Assembly: GCF_000741255.1 (NCBI RefSeq)
Contig: NZ_JGZB01000002.1
Coordinates: 62,001 to 126,000, forward strand
Direction of reading: 5' to 3'
Length of the DNA stretch: 64,000 nt
Source of the DNA: Bifidobacterium magnum
GTDB taxonomy: Bacteria > Actinomycetota > Actinomycetes > Actinomycetales > Bifidobacteriaceae
Positions 1 to 8,885 of the stretch are shown here, one piece after another. The stretch's first letter is position 1. Each line of letters begins with the position of its first letter. The position numbers were made by a program, and so were the translations under genes. The notes under the pieces are model-generated. The model was given only the letters and a program-made list of their open reading frames with translations, had not been told where the DNA came from and did no database searches.

Positions 1-128
1 CCGTGCGAACCGGCGGCACGCACTTCACTCAGCCGCGAGCGCGTTTGCGCCCGCAACGCATCCAGCCGTCCGTAAGCGCGGTCGACCGCGTGTTGTTCTT
101 CGCGTATCTGTGCTGAGTAGCTCGACAT
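1..128 (-). CDS. N-terminus of HelD-like UvrD/Rep-family DNA helicase (partial)
   Basis: Only the first 42 codons are inside the window; the gene continues past the left edge. The ATG is at 128-126 on the minus strand, with a purine-rich GGGAA stretch upstream. The visible protein begins MSSYSAQIREEQHAVDRAY and continues with RLDALRAQTRSRL. An opening E-x-x-VDR-x-YxRLDxLR helix is what I know from the N-terminal coiled coil of actinobacterial HelD/HelR-type helicases, which associate with RNA polymerase. The helicase motifs themselves lie outside the window, so the assignment rests on this short N-terminus. It is divergent from the dcw cluster. Confidence 0.6.
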   Translation of the reverse strand, partial: MSSYSAQIREEQHAVDRAYGRLDALRAQTRSRLSEVRAAGSH

Positions 129-194
129 ACTGTCCGATTCCCTTCGTGATTATCTGGGCATATAAATGTACCGTAAGGCCAATACGAAGAAATC

Positions 195-259
195 GGGAGA
201 AATGTGCGCGGTCACGCCCATTTTGATGTTGGTGCGGTAAAGTAGGGAAAAATGTGCGC
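195..259 (+). repeat. Two 15-bp direct repeats upstream of the dcw cluster
   Basis: GGGAGAAATGTGCGC (195-209) and GGGAAAAATGTGCGC (245-259) differ at one base and are spaced exactly 50 bp start to start. They lie between the divergent helicase gene and rsmH, where an operator for the dcw promoter would be expected. No mraZ gene is present, so I cannot tie them to MraZ. Function unknown. Confidence 0.45.
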
Positions 260-322
260 TCCGACACTTTCCGGTGCCGTACGCGCGTCATATAGTGATA
301 TTGATATTGCAGGGAACGGACC

Positions 323-1441
323 ATGAGGGAGGGCGTGCGCGTTCCGCGCGTGCGTGACAGAACGACTATAATGACGGATTTTTCAGCTATCCATACGCCA
401 GTATTACTTGATGACTGCGTCGCGCTCGTGACGCCGGCCCTGAAACGGCCCCATTCCATCGCCGTGGACTGCACGCTCGGACTGGCGGGCCACACGATCG
501 CCTTCTTGCGCAATGCGCCCGAGGCGACCGTGATCGGCATCGACCGCGACAGCGAGGCGTTGGCGCTCGCCACGGAACGCGTGACCCAGGAAGGTCTCGC
601 CGACCGTTTCATTCCCGTCCACGCCGCATTCGACGAATTCTCGCGCGTGCTCGACGAGCGCAATATCCGTTCGGTCCAGGCCGTGTTCATGGATCTGGGC
701 CTGTCCAGCCTGCAAATCGACGAAACCGACCGTGGTTTCTCCTATTCCCATGACGCCCCGCTCGACATGCGCATGGACATTTCCCAGCCGCTTACTGCCG
801 CGGAAATCCTGCGCACCTATTCCCAACAGGATCTCGAGGCGATTTTCAAGCTGTATGGCGAGGAACGCTTCTCGCGCAATATCGCGCGCGCCATTGTCCA
901 GAGCCGCGACAGCGACCCGATTGTCACGTCCGCGCAGCTCAACGCGCTCGTGGACCGCGTGATCCCCAAGGCGCACCGCGCTTCGGGCAATCCGGCCAAG
1001 CGCGTGTTCCAGGCGCTGCGCATTGAAGTCAACGGCGAACTCGACAAGCTCGCCTCCACGCTGCCGCAGATCGCGAACCGGCTTAGCGTGGGCGGCCGCC
1101 TCGTGGTGGAGTCTTACCATTCCCTGGAAGACAAAACCGTCAAAACGTTCATGAATCAGGGACTCAAGGCGGATGTGCCCGCCGACATGCCCGTCATTCC
1201 TGAAGACATGAAACCGTTCTTCAAGGAAATCACGCGCGGCGCGCTCAAGGCGGACGCTGCGGAAATCGAACACAATCCGCGTTCGGCGTCCGTGCGCTTG
1301 CGCGGCGTGGAACTGATCCGTCCAATTCCGCAACGTTGGCGTACACGTTTCGACGAACCGTATGTACCATTGCGGCAACAGCGCGGCGCCTCGCACCAGC
1401 GCGGCCGCTCCGCGCATAGCGCACGCAAGGGGAGGAAATAA
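323..1441 (+). CDS. rsmH: 16S rRNA (cytosine-1402-N4)-methyltransferase RsmH (MraW)
   Basis: RsmH uses S-adenosylmethionine to methylate N4 of C1402 in 16S rRNA; it is usually the first enzyme gene of the dcw cluster. The 372-aa product has the family entry motif HTPVLLDD, the SAM-binding stretch VDCTLGLAGH (about residues 48-57), IGIDRDSEAL, the MDLGLSSLQID motif, RVFQALRIEVN and ESYHSLEDK. The C-terminus is basic. I chose the ATG at 323 because AGGGA lies 7 nt upstream, but homologues typically begin at the methionine encoded at 371 (MTDFSAIHTPV), which has no ribosome binding site; the true start could be either. Its stop overlaps the next start by one base. Confidence 0.96.
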   Translation: MREGVRVPRVRDRTTIMTDFSAIHTPVLLDDCVALVTPALKRPHSIAVDCTLGLAGHTIAFLRNAPEATVIGIDRDSEALALATERVTQEGLADRFIPVHAAFDEFSRVLDERNIRSVQAVFMDLGLSSLQIDETDRGFSYSHDAPLDMRMDISQPLTAAEILRTYSQQDLEAIFKLYGEERFSRNIARAIVQSRDSDPIVTSAQLNALVDRVIPKAHRASGNPAKRVFQALRIEVNGELDKLASTLPQIANRLSVGGRLVVESYHSLEDKTVKTFMNQGLKADVPADMPVIPEDMKPFFKEITRGALKADAAEIEHNPRSASVRLRGVELIRPIPQRWRTRFDEPYVPLRQQRGASHQRGRSAHSARKGRK

Positions 1442-1905
1442 TGGCGGCATTGCCACGCATGCATTCTTCCGCGGCACCCGCGGGACGCAAGATGAAGGCG
1501 GAAGCGGAAGAGCACACGTCCAAACGCCCGCAACTGCGCGTCGTCGACTCCGCCAAGTCGCGCAAATTCCTCGTAAGCCAGGGGCTTGACCAGCTGTGGA
1601 AATGGACAAAAACGCGCACCACGCCCATGGTGTACCTTGTGGTCGCCGTGGTGTTCCTCGTGGCCAGCCTGCTCGGTTCACTGATGCTGCGCACGCAAAT
1701 GATCCAGGATTCTTTCGAAGCCACGCAGGTGCAGCGAAATATCACAACATTGACACAAGATGTGGAAGACGATCAGGCTAAATTGGATCAGTTAGAGGCG
1801 TCGTTGCCGCAACGGGCCGAAGATATGAAAATGATCCCGGCGACCAATTCCGTGACAATTGATCTGCAGGGGTACAAGCCAAGTCAGGATGGTACCAAGA
1901 AATGA
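1441..1905 (+). CDS. ftsL: FtsL-like bitopic septum protein
   Basis: The 154-aa protein has a basic cytoplasmic N-terminus (about 1-60), one membrane segment (about 63-83) and a short extracytoplasmic part with a heptad-like stretch (about 85-125). This architecture, and its place between rsmH and the division transpeptidase gene, is that of FtsL/septum formation initiators, which bind FtsQ and DivIC/FtsB and help activate FtsWI. Sequence conservation in this family is poor, so the call rests on topology and synteny. The start overlaps the rsmH stop (TAATG, GGAGG upstream) and the stop overlaps ftsI (ATGA), which indicates translational coupling. Confidence 0.8.
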   Translation: MAALPRMHSSAAPAGRKMKAEAEEHTSKRPQLRVVDSAKSRKFLVSQGLDQLWKWTKTRTTPMVYLVVAVVFLVASLLGSLMLRTQMIQDSFEATQVQRNITTLTQDVEDDQAKLDQLEASLPQRAEDMKMIPATNSVTIDLQGYKPSQDGTKK

Positions 1906-3689
1906 AACGCTTCTGGCGTTCCCATAGCTCCGTAGTGAACCGCACCGTATGCGTGGGGCTGCTGCTGGGGCTGCTCGCCGTGGCCTGTTTCGCGGGACTC
2001 GTATGGGTGCAATTCATCCAGGGCACCACGCTCGCGCAGGCCGCCACCCAAAGCCGAACGCTGTCGGTCAAAGTGAACGCCAAACGCGGCAAAATCCTCG
2101 ACACCAACGGCACCGTGCTCGCCCAAAGCGTGGAACGCTACACGATTATCGGCAACCCGCAAGCCGCGCAAAGTTTCGAACCCACCGACTGCACGCCCAA
2201 AACCGAACCGTACTGCCAGTCGCTCAACGGCAAAAACCTCACCACCACAGGCGCGGCCGCGGTAGCGCAACTGCTTTCACCCTTGCTGGGCGAACCGGCC
2301 ACCACGATCGGCGGCGAACTGTCCGCACCGGGCCAGTACGCCGTATTGAAAAAAGACGTGACGCCGGAAGTCAAACGCAAAATCGACAAACTGTATCTGG
2401 GCGGCATCGTCTATGGTGAACTCAGCAACGAGCGCATCTACTCCAACGGCACGCTTATGGGCGCGCTGCTGGGCGGAGTGGACGACTCGGGCAAAGGCGT
2501 GGCCGGCATAGAACAGCTCGAAAACTCGACGCTCACGGGCACCGACGGCTACGAAATCTACCAGCAGGGCGGCGGGGGAGAAGAAATCCCCGGTACGATG
2601 ACCGAATCCAAAGACGCCGTCAACGGTTCGGACGTGACACTCACCATCGACCGCGACGTGCAGTGGCGCGTGGAACAGATCCTCGAACAAAGCCAGGAAA
2701 AGTACAGCGCCGACTGGGGCATCGCCGTGGTGCAGGAAGTTTCCACGGGAGACATCGTGGCGCTCGCGGACACCGACGAGATCGAAGCGGGCAGCGACGC
2801 CGCGAAAATCAATGTGGCGCGCGCCGTGAGCCAGACGTTCGAACCCGGTTCGATCGGCAAGGTGTTCACCGTTTCCGGCCTGTTGCAGGAGGGCCTGCAC
2901 AAGATGTCCGACAAGTTCACGGTGCCGAGCACTCTGGAACTGGACGGCCAGACCTACAAGGACGCCGAGGAACACGCCACCAGCCAGTGGACGCTTGCCG
3001 GAATTCTCCAGCAGTCCTCGAATGTGGGCACGATTCTCGCTTCCAGCCATTACTCGGACAAGGCGCGCTACGAATATCTCACGAAGTTCGGCATTGGCCA
3101 GCCGACGGGATTGAAGCTGCCCGGCGAATCGCAAGGCGTGCTCTCCTCATACAAGGACTGGGACGGCCGTACGCGCAATACCGTGTTGTTCGGCCAAGGC
3201 TATTCCACAAACATCCTGCAACTGACGAACGCGGTGGCGGTTATCGCGAACAAGGGCGTCAGGCGCCCGCAAACGCTGATCAAGGCTGTCACGAACGCCG
3301 ACGGCAAGACCACGCGCATGGAAAACACCACGAGTACGCGCGTCGTGGACGAGTCTGTGGCCAAGAATGTGCTCAACGGCATGGAGTCGGTCGCCGAATC
3401 GTACCAGAAATTCGCGGGCGTTCCCGGATACCGCGTGGCCTCGAAGTCGGGTACCGCCGAAGTCGTGGGCGCCGACGGAAGGCTGAGCTCCATTATCAGC
3501 GATTACACGGCCATCATTCCCGCAGACGATCCCAAGTTCGTGGTCACCGTGGTGCTCAAGAATCCCCAAGGCGGATTCGGCGGTTTGACGGCCGGCCCCG
3601 TGTTCGCGCAGATCGGCGAATTCCTCATGCAGAAGTACGACATTCCGAATTCTTCGCCGCGCAAAGACGCCATCCCGACTGAGTGGTAA
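1902..3689 (+). CDS. ftsI: Division-specific class B penicillin-binding protein (FtsI/PBP3)
   Basis: This is a transpeptidase that cross-links septal peptidoglycan and works with the FtsW glycosyltransferase. The 595-aa product has a short cytoplasmic head, one membrane anchor (about 15-37), a PBP dimerisation region beginning with the KRGKILDTNGTVLA motif, and a C-terminal transpeptidase domain. The three catalytic motifs are all present: SIGK (317-320), SSN (372-374) and KSGT (515-518), so the enzyme looks active. It overlaps ftsL by 4 bp and is followed by a 54-bp gap before the MurE-like gene. I see no PASTA repeats, unlike some Gram-positive PBPs. Confidence 0.95.
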   Translation: MKRFWRSHSSVVNRTVCVGLLLGLLAVACFAGLVWVQFIQGTTLAQAATQSRTLSVKVNAKRGKILDTNGTVLAQSVERYTIIGNPQAAQSFEPTDCTPKTEPYCQSLNGKNLTTTGAAAVAQLLSPLLGEPATTIGGELSAPGQYAVLKKDVTPEVKRKIDKLYLGGIVYGELSNERIYSNGTLMGALLGGVDDSGKGVAGIEQLENSTLTGTDGYEIYQQGGGGEEIPGTMTESKDAVNGSDVTLTIDRDVQWRVEQILEQSQEKYSADWGIAVVQEVSTGDIVALADTDEIEAGSDAAKINVARAVSQTFEPGSIGKVFTVSGLLQEGLHKMSDKFTVPSTLELDGQTYKDAEEHATSQWTLAGILQQSSNVGTILASSHYSDKARYEYLTKFGIGQPTGLKLPGESQGVLSSYKDWDGRTRNTVLFGQGYSTNILQLTNAVAVIANKGVRRPQTLIKAVTNADGKTTRMENTTSTRVVDESVAKNVLNGMESVAESYQKFAGVPGYRVASKSGTAEVVGADGRLSSIISDYTAIIPADDPKFVVTVVLKNPQGGFGGLTAGPVFAQIGEFLMQKYDIPNSSPRKDAIPTEW

Positions 3690-3743
3690 ACCGAGTGCTA
3701 CAGCATGGCATAATAATGCGTGGTCAACAGGAAGGCATAATTC

Positions 3744-4658
3744 ATGAGCTCGATCAGTGAATCGGTATCCCAACGCACCACGTTGGGGTACCTGGAAGAG
3801 CATTACGGGTTCCGGCTGGAGCCCTCTTACGCCACCATGGTGACCGTGACTTCCATGGCCAACGATATCGCTTCCATACGGCCCGGATGCCTGTTCGTGC
3901 CGCAAACGGGCCAGGAAACCGCGACCGATCCTCAAAAGATGCCGTTGACGCGCGCCGACTTGGAGGAAGCCATTGCCAATGGCGCTTACGCCATGGTGCT
4001 TCCTGAGCCCATGCGCGCGCTGCTGCCCGACGATCCCGTGCCTGTGCTCTACGGCGAACTTCAAGCCGGCCGGCTTGGGGAATTGGCTTCGCATATCGCC
4101 GCCGATCCTTCCCAAACGCTCGCCGTGTTCGCGGTCACGGGCACCGATGACGCGATGATCGCGCAGGACGTGCACGAGCTCGCCCAATTCCTGCACATGC
4201 TGGGTAATCCTGTGGCCACGGTAAGCGCTGCGGAATCCCAATCGCTGGAACGCGTGCTGGACTTGCAGTACCCGCTGGATACGCTGGCCATGCAGCAGGT
4301 GCTGTCGGTGTGCCTGGAAGACGGGGCCGCCGCCGTGATTATCGCCATGGACGAGCGCACCTTGCAGCCCGAGGCCATGCAGGCCGTGCAAGTGGACGTC
4401 ATCGGCTGCGACGGTGTGACGGCGCCGCGCGAGACGCAGCAGTACGTTGCCGCCATGTGCCGCCATTTCGGATGCCCGCAGACGGGCAAAACGCAAGTGG
4501 TGGGACGCACCGAGGAATCGGACATGATGGCGCTGCAGTCCAATGCCGACCAGGACCAAGTACGTTCGTTGTCGCTGACCATCGCCATGGCGATGGCGGC
4601 GGGAATTCGCAAGAACAGCATCAAAAGCGTGCTGCGCGTCACGCGCGAAATGCACTAG
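3744..4658 (+). CDS. MurE-like protein without a functional ATP-binding loop (Mur ligase pseudoenzyme)
   Basis: The 304-aa protein occupies the place of murE between ftsI and murF. Its first 60 residues resemble the Mur ligase N-terminal domain (VTSMANDIASIRPGCLFVP, compare the family pattern of a substrate-binding S/T followed by RPGDLFVA). The segment VTGTDDAMIAQDV (131 onward) lines up with the MurE P-loop VTGTNGKTTTAQL, but the GKT(T/S) core is missing. The following PLDTLAMQQVL...GAAAVIIAMDERTL stretch still tracks the MurE central domain. The C-terminal domain carrying the amino-acid-binding site is largely gone; typical MurE is about 480-500 aa. A catalytic role in adding the third stem-peptide residue is therefore unlikely. 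A regulatory or scaffolding role is possible but is inference. AGGAAGG-type ribosome binding site upstream. Confidence 0.75.
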   Translation: MSSISESVSQRTTLGYLEEHYGFRLEPSYATMVTVTSMANDIASIRPGCLFVPQTGQETATDPQKMPLTRADLEEAIANGAYAMVLPEPMRALLPDDPVPVLYGELQAGRLGELASHIAADPSQTLAVFAVTGTDDAMIAQDVHELAQFLHMLGNPVATVSAAESQSLERVLDLQYPLDTLAMQQVLSVCLEDGAAAVIIAMDERTLQPEAMQAVQVDVIGCDGVTAPRETQQYVAAMCRHFGCPQTGKTQVVGRTEESDMMALQSNADQDQVRSLSLTIAMAMAAGIRKNSIKSVLRVTREMH

Positions 4659-4678
4659 AAACCGTGAAGGGGAAAATC

Positions 4679-6196
4679 GTGGAACAAGCAACAATGATGC
4701 CCATGAGCGTGCCGGAAGTGGCGCAGGCCGTGGCAGGCCAGCTCGTCTGGCCTTCGGATGGCCATGAGGAGACGGACAAGGCCGTCGCCTTGCATGTGGT
4801 CAGCGATTCGCGTCAAGTGCAAGATGGCACCGTGTTCGTGGCCATTGACGGCGAACATGTGGACGGCCACGACTATGTGCCGGGACTGGCGGCCAAGGGC
4901 GCCGTGGCGGCGATCGTGGAACACGAGGTTCCCGGCGCCGACGTGGCGCAGATCATCGTGCGCAATAGCGTGGAAGCGTTGGGCTCGCTCGCCAAGCACA
5001 ATCTTGAACGCCGCCGCGCGCTGGACGCGCCGTTCTCCATTGTGGGCATTACGGGATCCGTGGGCAAAACCACCACGAAGGACTTGCTGCATACGCTGCT
5101 CGAAACGATGGGACCCACCGTCGCGCCCGTCGGATCCTTCAACAATGAAATCGGTCTGCCGCTCACGGCGCTGCATGTGGGCGAGGACACGCGTTTCCTC
5201 GTCGCGGAAATGGGTGCGAACCATGTGGGCGAGATCGCTCGGCTGACGAAGATCGCGCCGCCGGACGTGGCCGTGGTGCTCAAGGTGGGCAACGCCCATC
5301 TGGGAGAGTTCGGCTCGGTGGAACGCATCGCCGAGGCGAAAAGCGAAATCGTGCGCGGGGAGATGCCGCAAGGCGTGACCGTGCTCAACGCCGACGACCC
5401 GCATATAGCCGCCATGGACGCCATCGCGCCGTCCTTCGTCAAGTGGTTCGGCATGGAACGCGCCGAGGAGCATGAGGATTGGATGAGCGCAGACGATGTG
5501 ACGCTGGACGGCCTGGGCCGCGCTTCGTTCATCCTGCGTACCAGCGAAGGTACGGAAAACCATGTGACGCTCGGCATTCCGGGACGTCACAACGTGATGA
5601 ACGCATTGGCAGCGGCAAGCGTGGCCAACTACTTCGGCATGCCGCTCCGCGCCATTGCCCACGAGCTCGACGCCGTGCGCCGCATTAGCCCGCACCGCAT
5701 GGCCGTCAGCGAAGTGACGCGCGACGGCGCCACCTTCACGCTGATCGACGACTCCTTCAATGCGAACCCGGATTCCATGCGTGCCGGTATTGACGGATTG
5801 CGCGCATGGCATGCGGGCGACGAACATGAACCGTTCCGCGTGGCCGTGCTCGGCGCGATGCTCGAGCTCGGCGGCGACGAAGAAAAGTTGCATGAGACCA
5901 TCGGTGAATACGCGGTGAACGCCGACTTGGACGCCGTCATTTCCGTGGGCAGCGCCCAAGATTCCCACCTCGATATGCTCGCGAGTAAACTGGCTCACGG
6001 TGCAATGGAGGCTGTCAACGCCAGCAATCGCCCTGACGTCCCGGTACACTGGGCACACAGTGCCGACGAGGCGGATGAACTGATTCACCAACTCGCGACC
6101 CAGCACAACCGCATGGTGGTGCTGCTCAAGGGCTCGCATGCGTCCGGACTGAGTGCTTTGGCGCAGCGTTGGGAGTCCGAGCAGCGCGACGCGTGA
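4679..6196 (+). CDS. murF: UDP-N-acetylmuramoyl-tripeptide--D-alanyl-D-alanine ligase
   Basis: MurF adds D-Ala-D-Ala to the UDP-MurNAc-tripeptide using ATP, the last cytoplasmic ligation before MraY. The 505-aa protein has the N-terminal substrate domain (VVSDSRQVQDGTVFVAI), the P-loop GITGSVGKTTTKD (about 123 onward), the central AEMGANHVGEI motif and the C-terminal domain with DDSFNANPDSM. I chose the GTG at 4679 because AAGGGG lies 6 nt upstream; an ATG at 4694 is an alternative. It is 20 bp downstream of the MurE-like gene and part of the same run of genes. Confidence 0.96.
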   Translation: MEQATMMPMSVPEVAQAVAGQLVWPSDGHEETDKAVALHVVSDSRQVQDGTVFVAIDGEHVDGHDYVPGLAAKGAVAAIVEHEVPGADVAQIIVRNSVEALGSLAKHNLERRRALDAPFSIVGITGSVGKTTTKDLLHTLLETMGPTVAPVGSFNNEIGLPLTALHVGEDTRFLVAEMGANHVGEIARLTKIAPPDVAVVLKVGNAHLGEFGSVERIAEAKSEIVRGEMPQGVTVLNADDPHIAAMDAIAPSFVKWFGMERAEEHEDWMSADDVTLDGLGRASFILRTSEGTENHVTLGIPGRHNVMNALAAASVANYFGMPLRAIAHELDAVRRISPHRMAVSEVTRDGATFTLIDDSFNANPDSMRAGIDGLRAWHAGDEHEPFRVAVLGAMLELGGDEEKLHETIGEYAVNADLDAVISVGSAQDSHLDMLASKLAHGAMEAVNASNRPDVPVHWAHSADEADELIHQLATQHNRMVVLLKGSHASGLSALAQRWESEQRDA

Positions 6197-6263
6197 CGTG
6201 CCGCGGTCTTTGCGGCGCCCATAACCCACAGAAAGCACACCTTCAAGAATTGGAGCATTTCAG

Positions 6264-7370
6264 GTGATTGCAGTCATCATTGGTCTTCTGGTCTCGCTGA
6301 TCATCACGTTGGTCGGCACCCCGTTGATGATACGGATCGTTCACAAACTCAATTACGGCCAGTACATCCGTCAGGATGGCCCGCAGTCGCATCTGGTCAA
6401 GCGCGGCACTCCGACGCTTGGTGGCGTGGTCATTGTGATCGCGGTGATTGTGGGATGGGGCGCGTCCGCCCTGTACCGCTACCTTTCCGTGGGCGTGAGG
6501 CCGTCCTGGTCCGCCGTGCTCGTATTGTTCGCCATGTTTACGATGGGCCTGCTCGGCTTCATCGACGATTTCGCGAAGGTGCGCAAGAAGCAGAGCGAAG
6601 GCCTGACCGTACGCGGCAAGTTCATCGGACAGTTCATTTTCGCGACGGTGTTTGCCGTGCTCGCGCTGGTTTTGCCGAACCAGTCCGGCAAGCCGAGCGC
6701 CCAGTCCGGTATCAGTTTTATTGAATCGCCGTTCATTTCGTTCGAGTTCGCGGGCAAGCTCCTTTCGATCATCCTGTTCATTATCTGGGTCAACTTCCTG
6801 ATGGCGGCCTGGACGAACGCCGTGAACCTGTCCGACGGTCTCGACGGCCTGTGCGCGGGCTCGTCCATGATCGCGTTCACGGGATACGCGGCCGTGGCGT
6901 TCTGGGAGACGTACCACTTGGTGGGCTCCCACAAGGCCGGATTCACCTACACCGTTTCCGACCCTCTTGACTTGACCGTGATCGCGTTGTGCGCGGCCGT
7001 GGCCTGCCTCGGTTTCCTGTGGTACAACTGCAACCCCGCCTCCATCTTCATGGGTGACACGGGTTCGCTTGCGCTGGGCGGCCTGTTCGCCGCGCTGTCC
7101 ATCATGACGCACACCGAATTCCTCGCCATCATCATTGGCGGCCTGTTCGTGATCGAAGCGCTCAGCGACGTGATCCAGGTGGGCTGCTTCAAGCTCACCC
7201 ACAAGCGCGTGTTCAAGATGGCGCCGATCCACCACCACTTCGAATTGCTCGGTTGGAGCGAAGGCAAAGTCGTGGTCCGTTTCTGGATGATCGAATTGAT
7301 GTTCGTCATCGTCGGCCTCGTCATTTTCTACGGCGACTGGCTGGTCCGATCGGGCATGTGGAACGGCTGA
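6264..7370 (+). CDS. mraY: Phospho-N-acetylmuramoyl-pentapeptide-transferase
   Basis: MraY transfers phospho-MurNAc-pentapeptide to undecaprenyl phosphate, making lipid I at the inner face of the membrane. The 368-aa product is a polytopic membrane protein of normal length. Diagnostic motifs are GFIDDFAKVRKK, NLSDGLDGLCAG, FMGDTGSLALGG and the histidine-rich MAPIHHHFE loop, all of which contribute to the Mg2+/substrate site. The start is GTG at 6264 with a GGAG 9 nt upstream. About 67 bp separates it from murF. Confidence 0.97.
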   Translation: MIAVIIGLLVSLIITLVGTPLMIRIVHKLNYGQYIRQDGPQSHLVKRGTPTLGGVVIVIAVIVGWGASALYRYLSVGVRPSWSAVLVLFAMFTMGLLGFIDDFAKVRKKQSEGLTVRGKFIGQFIFATVFAVLALVLPNQSGKPSAQSGISFIESPFISFEFAGKLLSIILFIIWVNFLMAAWTNAVNLSDGLDGLCAGSSMIAFTGYAAVAFWETYHLVGSHKAGFTYTVSDPLDLTVIALCAAVACLGFLWYNCNPASIFMGDTGSLALGGLFAALSIMTHTEFLAIIIGGLFVIEALSDVIQVGCFKLTHKRVFKMAPIHHHFELLGWSEGKVVVRFWMIELMFVIVGLVIFYGDWLVRSGMWNG

Positions 7371-7396
7371 GCGTAACCGGTTATCGATAATGTCAT

Positions 7397-7416
7397 GCGG
7401 GAACTGATGTTCCCGC
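7397..7416. repeat. Inverted repeat between mraY and murD
   Basis: A perfect 8-bp stem, GCGGGAAC/GTTCCCGC, with a TGAT loop lies in the 84-bp mraY-murD gap. It is followed on the plus strand by seven A residues, not T, so it is not a canonical terminator in the direction of the operon. It could be an RNA-processing or mRNA-stability hairpin, or a protein-binding palindrome. Confidence 0.4.
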
Positions 7417-7454
7417 AAAAAAATATCTCGGGTCAACAGAAAGGACCCAACAAA

Positions 7455-8885
7455 ATGCAGTGGCAAGACAAACGTGTGGTAGTGGCCGGACTGGGAATTT
7501 CCGGACAAAGTATGGTGGATATCCTGCGCTCGTACGGCGCGCAGGTGTGGGGCGTCGACGAGCGCAAGCCCGAAGCCGACCTGCATTCGTTTGAAGATAT
7601 CGACTGGAACAACATCGATCTGCTGTGCGTTTCGCCCGTCTTCAATCCGCGCACTCCGTTCATTCTCGCCGCACAAGAGCACGGCGTCCCCGTAGTCAGC
7701 GAAGTTGAGCTGGCCTGGATGTTGCGCGTCAACTCCACGCGTACCGGAAAGCCCGCCGCATGGATCGGCATTACGGGCACGAACGGCAAAACGAGCACCA
7801 CGGAAATGACGTCGTCCATGCTTACCGCATGCGGACTGACGGCGCCCGCCGTCGGCAATATCGGCAAATCCGTGTCGCGTGCCGCCATCGACCCGGCCAA
7901 TGACGTGCTGTGTGTGGAACTGAGCTCGTTCCAGCTGCATTTCACCGACTCACTCGCGCTGGATTGCGCGGCCATTACGAATATCGCGGCCGACCATCTG
8001 GACTGGCATGGCGGCATGGACAACTATGCGGCCGACAAATCCAAGGTGTACCACCGCGCCCAGCGTGTGGCCGTCTACAACGCGCAGGACGCCCGCGTCA
8101 CGGCTCTGGCCGAGGCCGCGCAAACGGGCGAAAATTGCCTGCGCGTCGGATTCACGCTGCAGGAACCCCAAGCGGGACAGATCGGCATTGCCGACGGCGT
8201 GATCGTGGACATGAGCGGCGTGGCCGGTGGCGAATACGGTGTCGCCAACGTGCTGGCGCCCATCAACGAGTTCGTGCACTTGACCGAGCCTGACGGCACG
8301 ATTTACCCGCATTTGCTGGCCGACGCGCTGACGGCGTTGGCGTTGGTGCTCGGCTTGGGCGCCGACGCCCACACGGCGCTCGAAGCGCTCAAGCAGTTCG
8401 CTCCGGGCGGCCACCGCATCCAAAAAGTGGCCGAACTGACGAGCGAGGAGGGAACGATCCGGTTCGTGGACGATTCCAAGGCAACTAACGCGCATGCGGC
8501 CAAGGCGTCGCTCAGCAGCTTCCCCGAGCACAGCGTGGTCTGGATCGCGGGCGGCCTCGCCAAGGGCGGCCGTTTCGAAGATCTCGTCGCCCAGGAACGC
8601 CACATCATGAAGGCCGCCGTCATCATTGGCAAAGACCAGCACGAGATGGTCGAAGCGTTCCAGGCCAGTGCTCCCGACATGCCGTTGACGATTATCGATC
8701 CGAGCGACAACGCCACGGTCATGCACCGCGCGGTCGACGCGGCCGGCGAATTCGCCGAGCCCGGAGACGTGGTGCTTATGGCCCCCGCATGCGCGTCCAT
8801 GGACCAGTTCGTCTCATATGCGGACCGTGGCAACCAGTTCGCCCATGAAGCGCACCGCTGGGTCAAGGAGCATGCGCATGCCTAG
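7455..8885 (+). CDS. murD: UDP-N-acetylmuramoylalanine--D-glutamate ligase
   Basis: MurD adds D-glutamate to UDP-MurNAc-L-Ala. The 476-aa product begins with a Rossmann-like N-terminal domain ([15 protein letters not shown]), carries the P-loop [14 protein letters not shown] and the [14 protein letters not shown] motif of the central domain, and ends with a C-terminal ligase domain ([13 protein letters not shown]). I chose the ATG at 7455, preceded by GAAAGGA, over an in-frame ATG at 7395 that overlaps the upstream hairpin. The last 8 bp overlap ftsW. Confidence 0.97.
   Translation: MQWQDKRVVVAGLGISGQSMVDILRSYGAQVWGVDERKPEADLHSFEDIDWNNIDLLCVSPVFNPRTPFILAAQEHGVPVVSEVELAWMLRVNSTRTGKPAAWIGITGTNGKTSTTEMTSSMLTACGLTAPAVGNIGKSVSRAAIDPANDVLCVELSSFQLHFTDSLALDCAAITNIAADHLDWHGGMDNYAADKSKVYHRAQRVAVYNAQDARVTALAEAAQTGENCLRVGFTLQEPQAGQIGIADGVIVDMSGVAGGEYGVANVLAPINEFVHLTEPDGTIYPHLLADALTALALVLGLGADAHTALEALKQFAPGGHRIQKVAELTSEEGTIRFVDDSKATNAHAAKASLSSFPEHSVVWIAGGLAKGGRFEDLVAQERHIMKAAVIIGKDQHEMVEAFQASAPDMPLTIIDPSDNATVMHRAVDAAGEFAEPGDVVLMAPACASMDQFVSYADRGNQFAHEAHRWVKEHAHA

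Noticed and set aside
367-372. TATAAT box in front of rsmH
   Set aside because: It overlaps the second possible ATG (371), so a transcript from it would lack that start and the 323 start; probably chance.
404-1681. Open frame of 425 codons on the minus strand over rsmH and ftsL
   Set aside because: Antisense shadow caused by codon bias; composition is Arg/His/Gln-rich and it lacks a family.
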